Source: Acinetobacter johnsonii CIP 64.6 (GTDB taxonomy: Bacteria > Pseudomonadota > Gammaproteobacteria > Pseudomonadales > Moraxellaceae). Taken from it: 64,000 nt of DNA. The DNA lies in assembly GCF_000368045.1 (NCBI RefSeq), contig NZ_KB849238.1:1-64000 (forward strand). Direction: 5' to 3'. Within the stretch, counting starts at the first letter, position 1. Each line of letters begins with the position of its first letter. This document shows positions 29,061 to 37,554 of the stretch, piece after piece. A program made the translations under genes and the position numbers. Below the pieces are notes generated by a model. The model was not told the origin of the DNA. It was given only the letters and a program-made list of their open reading frames with translations, and searched no databases.

Positions 29061-29570
29061 TTACTGCTGTGCAGGTGGTAGACGGTTCGATGAAATCTGA
29101 CGCACAATTTGCTGCGCGACATCATCCACGATGACTTGATTCAAATAGTTTTTCTCTTGGTCATCGGTATTGACGGTTTCAACGTTGTATTGATAACTAC
29201 GTGATGCAACTACGGTGCGTGGTTCGGTCAGTGGACGGCCTTGCGCATCTTCGATACGGAAGGTGACATTGAGGCGTAGTAATACTTCAATCAGTTTACC
29301 GTTCAACTCTAAACGCTGCGGTTTATAATCTAGCACGCGAAGCACATAGGCATCTGAACCATTGCTCAGCTGTACACCCGACGCACCCAAATAAATTGCC
29401 AATTTTTCATGCAGTTCATCGGTGTTTTTCGGAAGCACCAAATTCATTTTTGAATAAGCAATCGGTGTTGCGCTTGGATTGGTGCCTTTTAAATGAAAGC
29501 CACACCCGACCAAGCCAGCACTTAGGCCACAAGTTAAAACAATAGCTGCCAAACGTTTGCCTAAATGCAT
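29061..29570 (-). CDS. lptE: LPS-assembly lipoprotein LptE
   Basis: A 169-residue outer membrane lipoprotein with lipobox LVGC followed by GFHLKGT, the LptE signature. It plugs the LptD barrel that delivers lipopolysaccharide or lipooligosaccharide to the cell surface. I choose the ATG at 29570, with GAGGA six bases upstream; the longer frame to 29633 runs through the hairpin region. Confidence 0.93.
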   Translation of the reverse strand: MHLGKRLAAIVLTCGLSAGLVGCGFHLKGTNPSATPIAYSKMNLVLPKNTDELHEKLAIYLGASGVQLSNGSDAYVLRVLDYKPQRLELNGKLIEVLLRLNVTFRIEDAQGRPLTEPRTVVASRSYQYNVETVNTDDQEKNYLNQVIVDDVAQQIVRQISSNRLPPAQQ

Positions 29571-29630
29571 GTGTTGTCCTCTGTTTGCTCTTTTTGATAA
29601 AAGAAAAATAATATGTCGTGATTGTATGTG

Positions 29631-29659
29631 CAAAGCCCGTTGACTAGCAACGGGCTTTG
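29631..29659. terminator. Hairpin between leuS and lptE
   Basis: CAAAGCCCGTTG and CAACGGGCTTTG form a perfect 12-bp stem. On the minus strand no long T-run follows, so it may be an imperfect terminator or an RNA-stability element for the leuS message. Confidence 0.5.
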
Positions 29660-29680
29660 TTTGGGTTTTGTTTAGAAATC

Positions 29681-29725
29681 CCTCCCTTTGAAAAGGGAGG
29701 AGTTCCCCTCTTTAATAAAGAGGGG
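29681..29725. repeat. Two adjacent palindromes
   Basis: CCTCCCTTT-GAA-AAGGGAGG (29681-29700) is followed by CCCCTCTTT-AAT-AAAGAGGGG (29705-29725). A related but weaker palindrome stands at 35866-35887 between ilvH and ilvC. They look like copies of a short dispersed palindromic element, but two sites are too few to prove it. Confidence 0.45.
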
Positions 29726-29740
29726 TTAGGGGAGATTGAA

Positions 29741-32362
29741 TTAAACCACCAAATTCACTAATTTATTTGGCACAACAATTTCTTTCTTGGTTGGACCTGT
29801 CAAGAATTGTTGAACTTCTGGCAATGCTTTAGCCAGTGCAAGCAATTCATCTTTCGATGTATCTACAGACACTTCTAGTTTGCCACGTAGTTTACCATTC
29901 ACTTGAACCACAATCGTTTGCGTATTACGTGTGAGTGCAGATTCGTCTACAGTCGGGAACAACACGCTGGTTAAGTCCAGTCCAAATTCAGCCAATAAAG
30001 TTTGGCTTAAATGTGGTGCAAATGGCGCAAGTAAAGTTAAAAGCGTCGTAATCGATTCACGAGCAACCGCAATATCGTTATCATTTTTCGCTTCAAACTT
30101 GTTGTTCGCATTTAACAGTTCCATCATCGCTGCAATAGCCGTGTTAAAGGCATGGCGGCGTTCGATGTCATCACCCACTTTTTGAATGGTTTCATGCGTT
30201 TTACGACGTAAGTCTTGTGCTTCTGTAGACAGTTGAGCAGTATCAATTGCAGAGGCTGCATTACCTTTTTCAAGGAAACTTGCAACCAAACGCCATACAC
30301 GTTTCAAGAAACGGTTTGCGCCTTCCACACCTGCATCAGACCATTCAAGAGATTGATCTGGTGGAGCAGCAAACATCATGAATACACGTGCTGTATCTGC
30401 ACCGTACTGATCAATAATAGCTTGCGGGTCGATACCGTTATTTTTCGATTTCGACATTTTCTCTTGTCCGCCCACAATCACGTCCTGACCATCACCTTGG
30501 TATTTCGCAGACAGAATACGACCTTTTTCATCACGTTCGAGGTCGATATCCGCGGGGTTAAACCAAGTTTTCTTGCCTGATTCAGCTTCACGGTAATAAG
30601 TGTCTGCCAAAACCATACCCTGAGTTAACAGGTTGGTAAATGGTTCATTGCCTTGTACTACACCTTCATCACGCATCAATTTGTGGAAGAAGCGTGCATA
30701 AAGTAAGTGCAGAATCGCGTGTTCAACACCACCGATGTATTGGTTTACAGGAAGCCATGTTTGAGCAGCTTCAGGCTTAACTAAACCATCAGTAAAATCA
30801 GGAGATGCATAACGTGCATAGTACCAAGATGACTCTACAAAGGTATCTAAAGTATCAGTTTCACGACGCGCATCACCACCACAGCTTGGGCAAGTGGTTT
30901 GATAAAACTCAGGCATCTTGTTCAATGGGTTACCCGAGCCATCAGGTACGACATCAGTCGGTAAGACCACTGGAAGTTGCTCTTCAGGTACAGGAACCTG
31001 ACCACATTTTTCACAGTTGATCATTGGAATTGGACAACCCCAATAACGCTGACGCGATACACCCCAGTCACGTAAACGGAACTGAACTTTGGTGCTTGCA
31101 AGAGTTGTTGGTTCTAATTTCGCAAGGAACGCATCATAAGCTGCTTGAAAGTCTAAACCGTCAAATTCAGCAGAATTGACCAATTTACCCTCTTTAGAGC
31201 CGTACCATTCTTGCCATTGTGCAGCATCAAAGTCTGCATCGTCTGCACCTTGAGCATCAATCACTTGTTTAATGGTTAAGCCATATTTATTGGCAAATTC
31301 AAAATCACGTTCGTCGTGTGCAGGTACAGCCATCACTGCGCCAGAGCCATAAGACATCAACACGTAGTTGGCAATCCAAACAGGAACTGCTTCGCCAGTG
31401 ACAGGATGCTTTACAGACAGACCTGTTGCCATGCCTTTCTTTTCAGCAGTGGCAAGGTCAGCTTCAGCCACAGAACCCATACGGCATTCTTCAATAAATG
31501 CTTTAAGTTCAGCATTATTTTCCGCAGCTTTCAGCGCCATTGGATGTTCTGCTGCAACAGCAACATAAGTCACACCCATTAAGGTGTCAGCACGTGTTGT
31601 AAATACTGTTAAGCCATCTGCATATACGTCAGGATTTGCAGAAGGGAAGGTAATATCCATCCCTTGTGAACGACCAATCCAGTTGCGTTGCATGGTCAAG
31701 ACTTGCTGTGGCCAACCGTCTTTTAAGGTATCTAAATCGTCTAATAATTCTTGTGCATAGTCGGTGATGCGGAAGTAGTACATTGGAATATCACGTTTTT
31801 CAACCAATGCACCTGAGCGCCAGCCACGACCATTTTCAACTTGTTCATTGGCCAGTACCGTCTGATCCACAGGATCCCAGTTTACTGTTGAAAGTTTACG
31901 GTAAATAAGGCCTTTTTTATAAAGTTGCACGAACAACCACTGTTCCCAGCGGTAGTACTCAGGGGTACACGTTGCAAATTCACGATCCCAATCGACTGAT
32001 AGACCTAATTTTTTTAATTGGTCACGCATATATGCGATGTTTTCAAAGGTCCATTTCGCAGGTGCAACTTGGTGTGCAATCGCAGCGTTTTCAGCAGGTA
32101 AACCAAAAGCATCCCAACCCATAGGTTGCAGGACAGTTTCCCCTTTGAGACGGTGGAAACGGCTGATGACATCACCAATAGTGTAGTTACGCACATGACC
32201 CATATGCAGTTTGCCACTTGGATAAGGGAACATCGAGAGGATATAACGACGTGGACCTTCTACAGAGTCGGCAACTTTAAAGGCTTTACGAGCTTCCCAG
32301 TCGTGTTGGACGGTAGGTTCAATCGCGCTCGCTTGATATTCAGGGTCAATGTGAGTAGTCAT
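29741..32362 (-). CDS. leuS: Leucyl-tRNA synthetase
   Basis: An 873-residue class I aminoacyl-tRNA synthetase: HIGH-type motif LHMGHVRNY, KMSKS in EKMSKSKNNGIDPQ, a CP1 editing domain (TTRADTLMGVTYVAVAAEHP), a zinc motif with CEKCGQ and CPSCGG, and a C-terminal anticodon-binding domain ending KLVNLVV. It charges tRNA-Leu. The ATG at 32362 (MTTHIDPEYQ) is the family start; the longer frame to 32419 is not used. Confidence 0.97.
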   Translation of the reverse strand: MTTHIDPEYQASAIEPTVQHDWEARKAFKVADSVEGPRRYILSMFPYPSGKLHMGHVRNYTIGDVISRFHRLKGETVLQPMGWDAFGLPAENAAIAHQVAPAKWTFENIAYMRDQLKKLGLSVDWDREFATCTPEYYRWEQWLFVQLYKKGLIYRKLSTVNWDPVDQTVLANEQVENGRGWRSGALVEKRDIPMYYFRITDYAQELLDDLDTLKDGWPQQVLTMQRNWIGRSQGMDITFPSANPDVYADGLTVFTTRADTLMGVTYVAVAAEHPMALKAAENNAELKAFIEECRMGSVAEADLATAEKKGMATGLSVKHPVTGEAVPVWIANYVLMSYGSGAVMAVPAHDERDFEFANKYGLTIKQVIDAQGADDADFDAAQWQEWYGSKEGKLVNSAEFDGLDFQAAYDAFLAKLEPTTLASTKVQFRLRDWGVSRQRYWGCPIPMINCEKCGQVPVPEEQLPVVLPTDVVPDGSGNPLNKMPEFYQTTCPSCGGDARRETDTLDTFVESSWYYARYASPDFTDGLVKPEAAQTWLPVNQYIGGVEHAILHLLYARFFHKLMRDEGVVQGNEPFTNLLTQGMVLADTYYREAESGKKTWFNPADIDLERDEKGRILSAKYQGDGQDVIVGGQEKMSKSKNNGIDPQAIIDQYGADTARVFMMFAAPPDQSLEWSDAGVEGANRFLKRVWRLVASFLEKGNAASAIDTAQLSTEAQDLRRKTHETIQKVGDDIERRHAFNTAIAAMMELLNANNKFEAKNDNDIAVARESITTLLTLLAPFAPHLSQTLLAEFGLDLTSVLFPTVDESALTRNTQTIVVQVNGKLRGKLEVSVDTSKDELLALAKALPEVQQFLTGPTKKEIVVPNKLVNLVV

Positions 32363-32496
32363 ATACGTATGTAGAACAATGGTTAAAAAGTTTGTTGCAC
32401 AGCATAGCGCAAAATGCACCTAAAAGTGAATTTTGCGCTATGTTTTGTGCAGGAAATTAAACAAGCTGAAAATAAATCTGGAACCGTACGGAATGA

Positions 32497-32862
32497 TTAA
32501 ACCGCAGGGCGGACTTGTTGGCCTTGTTGAAGTGCTTCATTCGCTTCACGTCGTTGATTTTCTAAATCAACCGCTGGTGCTGGGGCAGCACTTGGTACAG
32601 CATTGGGGGGAGCTGGTACGGTATTTGGCATATTGGCAGGTGGAGGTGCTTCCGGTGAAGCAGCTGGTGGCGAATTTTTCCAACCATAGGTATCGACTTT
32701 GCCTTTTTTCTTTGCTGTTTTGGGTGGAGGTGTCGTGGTGTAATGTGTCGAGCCTTGGCTATCAACCCACTTATAATACGTCTTGGCAAAGCTTTGTGTA
32801 CTGCCCATTGCAATCCCCATCCCCACCAAACATGCTGCCATTTTTGCAAACTGAATACTCAT
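32497..32862 (-). CDS. DUF4124 periplasmic protein
   Basis: A 121-residue exported protein: signal peptide ending SFA, then a DUF4124 motif (YYKWVDSQGSTHYTTTPPP), a basic patch KTAKKKGK, and a long Pro/Ala-rich disordered tail with NEALQQGQQVRP at the end. DUF4124 is a small WW-like strand domain of unknown role, common in envelope proteins of this group. It is probably monocistronic. Confidence 0.82.
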   Translation of the reverse strand: MSIQFAKMAACLVGMGIAMGSTQSFAKTYYKWVDSQGSTHYTTTPPPKTAKKKGKVDTYGWKNSPPAASPEAPPPANMPNTVPAPPNAVPSAAPAPAVDLENQRREANEALQQGQQVRPAV

Positions 32863-33009
32863 CTACCATTGTCCTTTTTATATCCGTAATCATTGGATTT
32901 TATCGGGTTTATCGTGGTCGTTATTTTATGCCAATTTTAGAGCAATAAGCAGTGTTTGATGTGTTTTTCATCTGAGTTTTTTGAAATATTTTGCAGGTCA
33001 AATCCTCAG

Positions 33010-33631
33010 TCTAACGCGTGAAATATGTGTTATGACAAAGTATCAAAATAAGAAAGTTGTGTTAAAACCTGATGAGCAAATGCTGATCTATATTTAAAAC
33101 TGAAAAAATCTGAGATAGATGTTGGATTTAAATTTAAGTGAATATCTTATTAAACTTATTTATAGGTTTTATTATGTTTTTTTATTAATAAATTCAGTGA
33201 AATAGAAATCTATTTGTTTTTGCACTAAAAAACCGAGAAAAAGCGACTCAGTTTTCTTTGTTCGCGATGAATAAAAAACAAACGCTCTGTAAATAAACAA
33301 AAAAAAGCTAATTTTTAAACTTGACTTTAGTCAGGAAACTCCTAAAAATGCTGTCTTTAGTTTTATATGCCTTTACTCGATCACCCTTCGATAAAGTGTC
33401 ATTTCATGCAATGGACACGCTTTCTAGCCGAGACCGTGAACAAAGTAAAAAAATGTGTTTATCCCAACACGTTTTAGATCTCATATTGCTCAAACAGCAT
33501 ACAGATCAGAATTTTTTCCTATTGCTATGAAAACTAAGAAATATGTGTGCTATAACAGTGCAGACAATCAATGAATGAAACACTGCTGGTGCCTTCCACC
33601 ATTGCAGTGATAAAGATTAGGGTGAATCACG
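33010..33631 (+). promoter_or_regulatory. Long leader region of the ilv operon
   Basis: About 620 bp before ilvI with no recognised gene. It contains a 60-codon open frame (33348-33530) with AGGA upstream. The peptide is rich in Leu/Val/Ile at its ends (MLSLVLY, HVLDLILL, FFLLL). Between it and ilvI lies a hairpin at 33581-33609 (CACTGC-TGGTG / CACCA-TTGCAGTG, two-base bulge). The CACTG arm can alternatively pair with CAGTG at 33556-33560. This fits a translation-sensing leader for branched-chain amino acids, but no poly-T follows the hairpin and the idea is untested. Confidence 0.35.
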
Positions 33632-35359
33632 TTGGAACTTTTATCTGGTGGTGAAATGCTCGTTCGCGCATTGGCGGACGAAGGCGTTGAACATGTATTT
33701 GGATATCCAGGCGGCGCAGTTTTACATATCTACGACGCGTTCTTTCAACAAGACAAAATCAATCATTACCTCGTGCGCCATGAACAAGCTGCTGGTCATA
33801 TGGCAGATGCTTACTCACGCGTAACAGGTAAGACGGGTGTGGTCCTCGTGACTTCAGGTCCGGGTGCAACCAATACTGTGACTCCAATTGCAACGGCTTA
33901 TATGGACTCAATCCCAATGGTGATTTTGTCAGGTCAGGTTGCGTCACATTTAATTGGTGAAGATGCATTTCAAGAAACAGATATGGTCGGTATTTCTCGT
34001 CCGATCGTAAAACATAGTTTCCAAGTGCGCCATGCCAGCGAAATTCCTTCGATTATTAAGAAGGCATTTTATATTGCTGCTTCTGGTCGTCCAGGTCCAG
34101 TTGTGGTCGATATTCCAAAAGATGCAACCAATCCTGCTGAGAAATTTGCTTACGAATACCCAGAAAAAGTGAAGATGCGTTCGTATCAACCGCCGCATCG
34201 TGGTCACTCAGGTCAAATTCGTAAAGCGATTGAAGAGCTGATTCATGCTAAACGTCCTGTGATTTATTCAGGCGGTGGCGTGGTTCAAGGTAATGCTTCT
34301 ACACAGTTAACTGAACTGGCGCACATTTTGGGCTTCCCAGTCACCAATACCTTGATGGGGCTTGGTGCATTTCCAGGCAATGATCCGCAGTTTATTGGCA
34401 TGTTGGGTATGCATGGTACCTATGAAGCCAATATGACCATGCACAATGCTGATGTGATTTTGTGTATCGGTGCGCGTTTCGATGACCGTGTGACCAATAA
34501 TCCAGCAAAATTCTGTCCAAATGCCAAAGTGATTCATATTGATATCGACCCTGCGACGATTTCAAAAACCATCATGGCGCATATCCCGATCGTGGGTGCG
34601 GTAGAACCTGTCCTTCAAGAAATGCTGACACAGTTGAAACAAATGAATGTGTCTAAACCAAATCCTGAAGACATGGCTGCTTGGTGGGCGCAAATTAATG
34701 AATGGCGTAAAGTTCATGGTATGCGTTATGAGTCTGGTGCAAACGGCGTAATGAAACCACAACAAGTGGTGGAAGCGTTGGATAAAATCACCAATGGTGA
34801 TGCGATCATTACTTCTGACGTAGGTCAGCATCAAATGTTTGGTGCGAACTATTATAAGTATAAACGTCCACGCCAATGGATTAACTCGGGTGGCTTAGGC
34901 ACCATGGGTGTAGGTTTACCCTATGCGATGGCGGCGAAATTGGCTTTCCCTGACCAACAAGTGGTGTGTATCACAGGTGAAGCATCGATTCAGATGTGTA
35001 TCCAAGAGCTTTCGACGTGTAAGCAATATGGCCTAAACGTAAAAATCCTCTGCTTGAATAACCAAGCTCTAGGGATGGTGAAGCAGTGGCAAGATATGAA
35101 CTATGAAGGACGTCACTCAAGTTCTTATATCGATTCATTGCCTGACTTCCCTAAATTGATGGAAGCATATGGTCATGTTGGTATTCAAATTGACCATGCG
35201 GATGAGCTAGAGTCGAAGCTTGCTGAAGCAATGGCGATCAATGATAAATGTGTATTTATTAATGTGATGGTTGACCGTACAGAGCATGTTTATCCAATGC
35301 TTATTGCAGGTCAGTCAATGCAAGATATGTGGTTAGGTAAAGGGGAGCGCACGTCATGA
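33632..35359 (+). CDS. ilvI: Acetolactate synthase large subunit
   Basis: A 575-residue thiamine-diphosphate enzyme. The catalytic glutamate is in VRHEQAAGHMADAY; the FAD region is in the middle domain (GARFDDRVTNN). The ThDP/Mg motif is GEASIQM (G449, E450, A451), then LNNQALGMVKQWQDM. The usual motif begins GDG; the Asp-to-Glu change is also seen in relatives, while the Ala is less common. It makes acetolactate or acetohydroxybutyrate in valine, leucine and isoleucine synthesis. The start is TTG, with AGGGTGA before it. It overlaps ilvH by 4 nt (ATGA). Confidence 0.95.
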   Translation: MELLSGGEMLVRALADEGVEHVFGYPGGAVLHIYDAFFQQDKINHYLVRHEQAAGHMADAYSRVTGKTGVVLVTSGPGATNTVTPIATAYMDSIPMVILSGQVASHLIGEDAFQETDMVGISRPIVKHSFQVRHASEIPSIIKKAFYIAASGRPGPVVVDIPKDATNPAEKFAYEYPEKVKMRSYQPPHRGHSGQIRKAIEELIHAKRPVIYSGGGVVQGNASTQLTELAHILGFPVTNTLMGLGAFPGNDPQFIGMLGMHGTYEANMTMHNADVILCIGARFDDRVTNNPAKFCPNAKVIHIDIDPATISKTIMAHIPIVGAVEPVLQEMLTQLKQMNVSKPNPEDMAAWWAQINEWRKVHGMRYESGANGVMKPQQVVEALDKITNGDAIITSDVGQHQMFGANYYKYKRPRQWINSGGLGTMGVGLPYAMAAKLAFPDQQVVCITGEASIQMCIQELSTCKQYGLNVKILCLNNQALGMVKQWQDMNYEGRHSSSYIDSLPDFPKLMEAYGHVGIQIDHADELESKLAEAMAINDKCVFINVMVDRTEHVYPMLIAGQSMQDMWLGKGERTS

Positions 35360-35847
35360 GACACATTATCTCTGTACTTGTAGAAAACGAAGCTGGTGCG
35401 CTTTCTCGTTTGGTGGGTTTATTTTCTCAACGTGGTTATAACATTGAAACCTTAAACGTTGCACCAACCGAAGATCCGACCTTATCTCGTTTGACATTAA
35501 CGACTTATGGCGATGACCATAAAATTGAACAAATCACCAAACAGCTCAACAAATTGGTTGAAGTGGTGAAAGTGGTTGACCTGTCTGAAGGTGCGCACAT
35601 TGAGCGTGAGTTGATGTTGATTAAAGTCAAATCACTTGGCTCGGCACGTGCTGAAATTAAACGAACTGCGGACATTTTCCGTGCGCAAATTGTTGATGTC
35701 ACCCCAACGACGTATACCATTCAAATCGCGGGTACGACTGAAAAAATTGATGGTTTTATTGATGCGTTAGCAGAAAACACCATCCTGGAAGTTGTACGCT
35801 CAGGTGTTTCAGGCATCGCGCGTGGCGAAAAAGTTTTAACCATTTAA
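35356..35847 (+). CDS. ilvH: Acetolactate synthase small (regulatory) subunit
   Basis: A 163-residue regulatory subunit with an N-terminal ACT domain (RHIISVLVENEAGALSRLVGLFSQRGYNIETL) and a C-terminal ALS_ss_C domain (LMLIKVKS onward). It binds valine to inhibit the large subunit and is needed for full activity. Its start overlaps the end of ilvI, indicating coupled translation. Confidence 0.96.
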   Translation: MRHIISVLVENEAGALSRLVGLFSQRGYNIETLNVAPTEDPTLSRLTLTTYGDDHKIEQITKQLNKLVEVVKVVDLSEGAHIERELMLIKVKSLGSARAEIKRTADIFRAQIVDVTPTTYTIQIAGTTEKIDGFIDALAENTILEVVRSGVSGIARGEKVLTI

Positions 35848-35952
35848 TTAATTAACACGATTCAACCTCCTTTTGAGAAAGAGGAGGATTTCATCAAACA
35901 ATAAACCCCTTGATGGAATTACAGAATACCAAGCATTTTAGCGGAGACAGCA

Positions 35953-36969
35953 ATGCAAATTTTTTACGATAAAGACTGCGACTTATCTATCATCCAATCT
36001 AAGAAAGTAGCGATCATTGGTTACGGTTCACAAGGCCACGCACACGCGCTTAACCTTAAAGATTCTGGTGTAGACGTAACTGTTGGCTTACGCGCTGGTT
36101 CTACTTCTTGGAAAAAAGCTGAAAATTCAGGTCTTAAAGTTGCTGAAGTTCCTGCTGCAGTTGCTCAAGCTGACGTTGTCATGATCTTGACTCCAGATGA
36201 GTTCCAATCACAACTTTATCGTGACGTGATCGAGCCAAATATCAAAGAAGGTGCAACGTTAGCATTTGCTCACGGTTTCTCTGTTCTTTATAACCAAGTT
36301 GTTCCACGTGCTGATCTTGATGTAATCATGGTTGCACCAAAAGCACCAGGTCATACAGTACGTTCTGAATACCAACGTGGTTCAGGTGTTCCTGACTTAA
36401 TCGCGATTCATCAAGATGCGTCTGGTAATGCACGCAACGTAGCACTTTCTTATGCTTCTGGTGTAGGTGGTGGCCGTACAGGTATTATCGAGACTTCATT
36501 CCGTGAAGAAACTGAAACTGACTTGTTCGGTGAGCAAGCAGTTCTTTGTGGTGGTGCGGTAGAACTTGTGAAAATGGGCTTCGAAACTTTGGTAGAAGCA
36601 GGTTATGCACCTGAAATGGCTTACTTCGAATGCTTACACGAACTTAAGTTAATCGTTGACTTGATGTTTGAAGGTGGTATCGCGGACATGAACTATTCAG
36701 TGTCTAACAACGCTGAATATGGTGAATACGTAACTGGAGTTGAAGTCATCAACGAACAGTCTCGTGAAGCGATGCGCAATGCACTTAAACGTATCCAATC
36801 TGGTGAATACGCGAAGATGTTTATTAACGAAGGTGCGTTGAACTACCCATCAATGACTGCTCGTCGTCGTCAAAACGCAGCGCATGGCATTGAAGTAACA
36901 GGTAATAAACTTCGTGCAATGATGCCGTGGATTCAAGCGAACAAAATCGTTGATAAAGAGAAGAATTAA
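35953..36969 (+). CDS. ilvC: Ketol-acid reductoisomerase
   Basis: A 338-residue class I KARI. The NADPH fold has IIGYGSQGHAHALNLKDSG; the metal ligands are in FREETETDLFGEQ and the C-terminal knotted domain EYGEYVTG. It converts acetolactate to dihydroxyisovalerate. GGAGA stands before the ATG. Codon use is highly biased, as expected of a strongly expressed gene. The final codons (WIQANKIVDKEKN) recur twice downstream as orphan copies. Confidence 0.97.
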   Translation: MQIFYDKDCDLSIIQSKKVAIIGYGSQGHAHALNLKDSGVDVTVGLRAGSTSWKKAENSGLKVAEVPAAVAQADVVMILTPDEFQSQLYRDVIEPNIKEGATLAFAHGFSVLYNQVVPRADLDVIMVAPKAPGHTVRSEYQRGSGVPDLIAIHQDASGNARNVALSYASGVGGGRTGIIETSFREETETDLFGEQAVLCGGAVELVKMGFETLVEAGYAPEMAYFECLHELKLIVDLMFEGGIADMNYSVSNNAEYGEYVTGVEVINEQSREAMRNALKRIQSGEYAKMFINEGALNYPSMTARRRQNAAHGIEVTGNKLRAMMPWIQANKIVDKEKN

Positions 36970-36996
36970 TTTCTCGAATCAATTGATTTGAATGCG

Positions 36997-37026
36997 AAAA
37001 CCCACTCTATTTGAGTAGGTTTTTTC
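36997..37026 (+). terminator. ilvC terminator 1
   Basis: AAAACCCACTC / GAGTAGGTTTT stem with one mismatch, followed by a T-run, 28 bp after the ilvC stop. Confidence 0.85.
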
Positions 37027-37037
37027 TATTTTTATTG

Positions 37038-37135
37038 TTACGTGCCTCAAAAAGATGAAAGCAGTGCTTTCATCTTTTTCGTACTTTGGATTCAAGCAAA
37101 CAAGATCGTCGATAAAGAAAAGAACTAAGGTTACG
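37038..37135 (+). repeat. Orphan ilvC 3'-end unit A
   Basis: A unit of about 98 bp: TTACGTGCC, a perfect terminator hairpin at 37049-37079 (AAAAAGATGAAAGC / GCTTTCATCTTTTT), then CGTAC and a copy of the last 13 codons plus stop of ilvC (37087-37128). The copy still encodes W-I-Q-A-N-K-I-V-D-K-E-K-N-stop. Its five differences from ilvC are all at third codon positions. There is no start codon, so it is not a gene. Confidence 0.85.
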
Positions 37136-37235
37136 TTACGTGCCTTTTAAAAAGGGAAAGCAATGCTTTCCCTTTTTTTTTCGTACCTTAGATTCAAGCG
37201 AACAAGATTGTAGATAAAGAAAAGAACTAAGTTTC
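37136..37235 (+). repeat. Orphan ilvC 3'-end unit B
   Basis: A second unit with the same layout: TTACGTGCC, a terminator hairpin at 37149-37181 (AAAAAGGGAAAGC / GCTTTCCCTTTTT), CGTAC, then the ilvC tail at 37189-37230. The first codon is TAG in place of TGG; the remaining 12 codons are unchanged in meaning. They differ from ilvC in five third positions and from unit A in three. Confidence 0.85.
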
Positions 37236-37257
37236 TGATCTAGCTTATTTTAAGTAA

Positions 37258-37285
37258 TAAAACCCTGCTTCGGTAGGGTTTTTTA
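37258..37285 (+). terminator. Terminator downstream of unit B
   Basis: AAAACCCTGC-TTCG-GTAGGGTTTTTT. It is the fourth intrinsic terminator in a row after ilvC. Confidence 0.88.
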
Positions 37286-37326
37286 TTAATCTACTACTAA
37301 TTTGTTATGTAGGGAAAAGTTATTGA

Positions 37327-37554
37327 CTAAAAAGCTGTGAGTATAAATGGGATGCTGATATGGATATTGCTACACAGCTATAAGTTGATCTTACCCGTGT
37401 TCAAAATCGTTATATGGAGTCAGCGAGAATTCCATTTCAGTGCTAGATATATGAGCAGCATATATTGTCAAAAAACTATTGGATTAATAACGTATCCATG
37501 GGCTTTATTGCAATAAATGCAACTCTCAAAAAGTGTACTTATGCTTACGTTTGA
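37327..37554 (+). pseudogene. Possible decayed coding fragment
   Basis: One plus-strand frame reads as plausible protein (EYKWDADMDIATQL, VDLTRVQNRYMESARIPFQ, YEQHILSKNYWINN) but is broken by stops at 37381 and 37444. I do not recognise the family. It could be a gene remnant or a chance low-stop frame in AT-rich DNA. Confidence 0.25.

Noticed and set aside
32433..32948. A 171-codon plus-strand frame
   Set aside because: It is antisense to the DUF4124 gene, starts without a ribosome site, and has low-complexity sequence mirroring the Pro/Ala codons.
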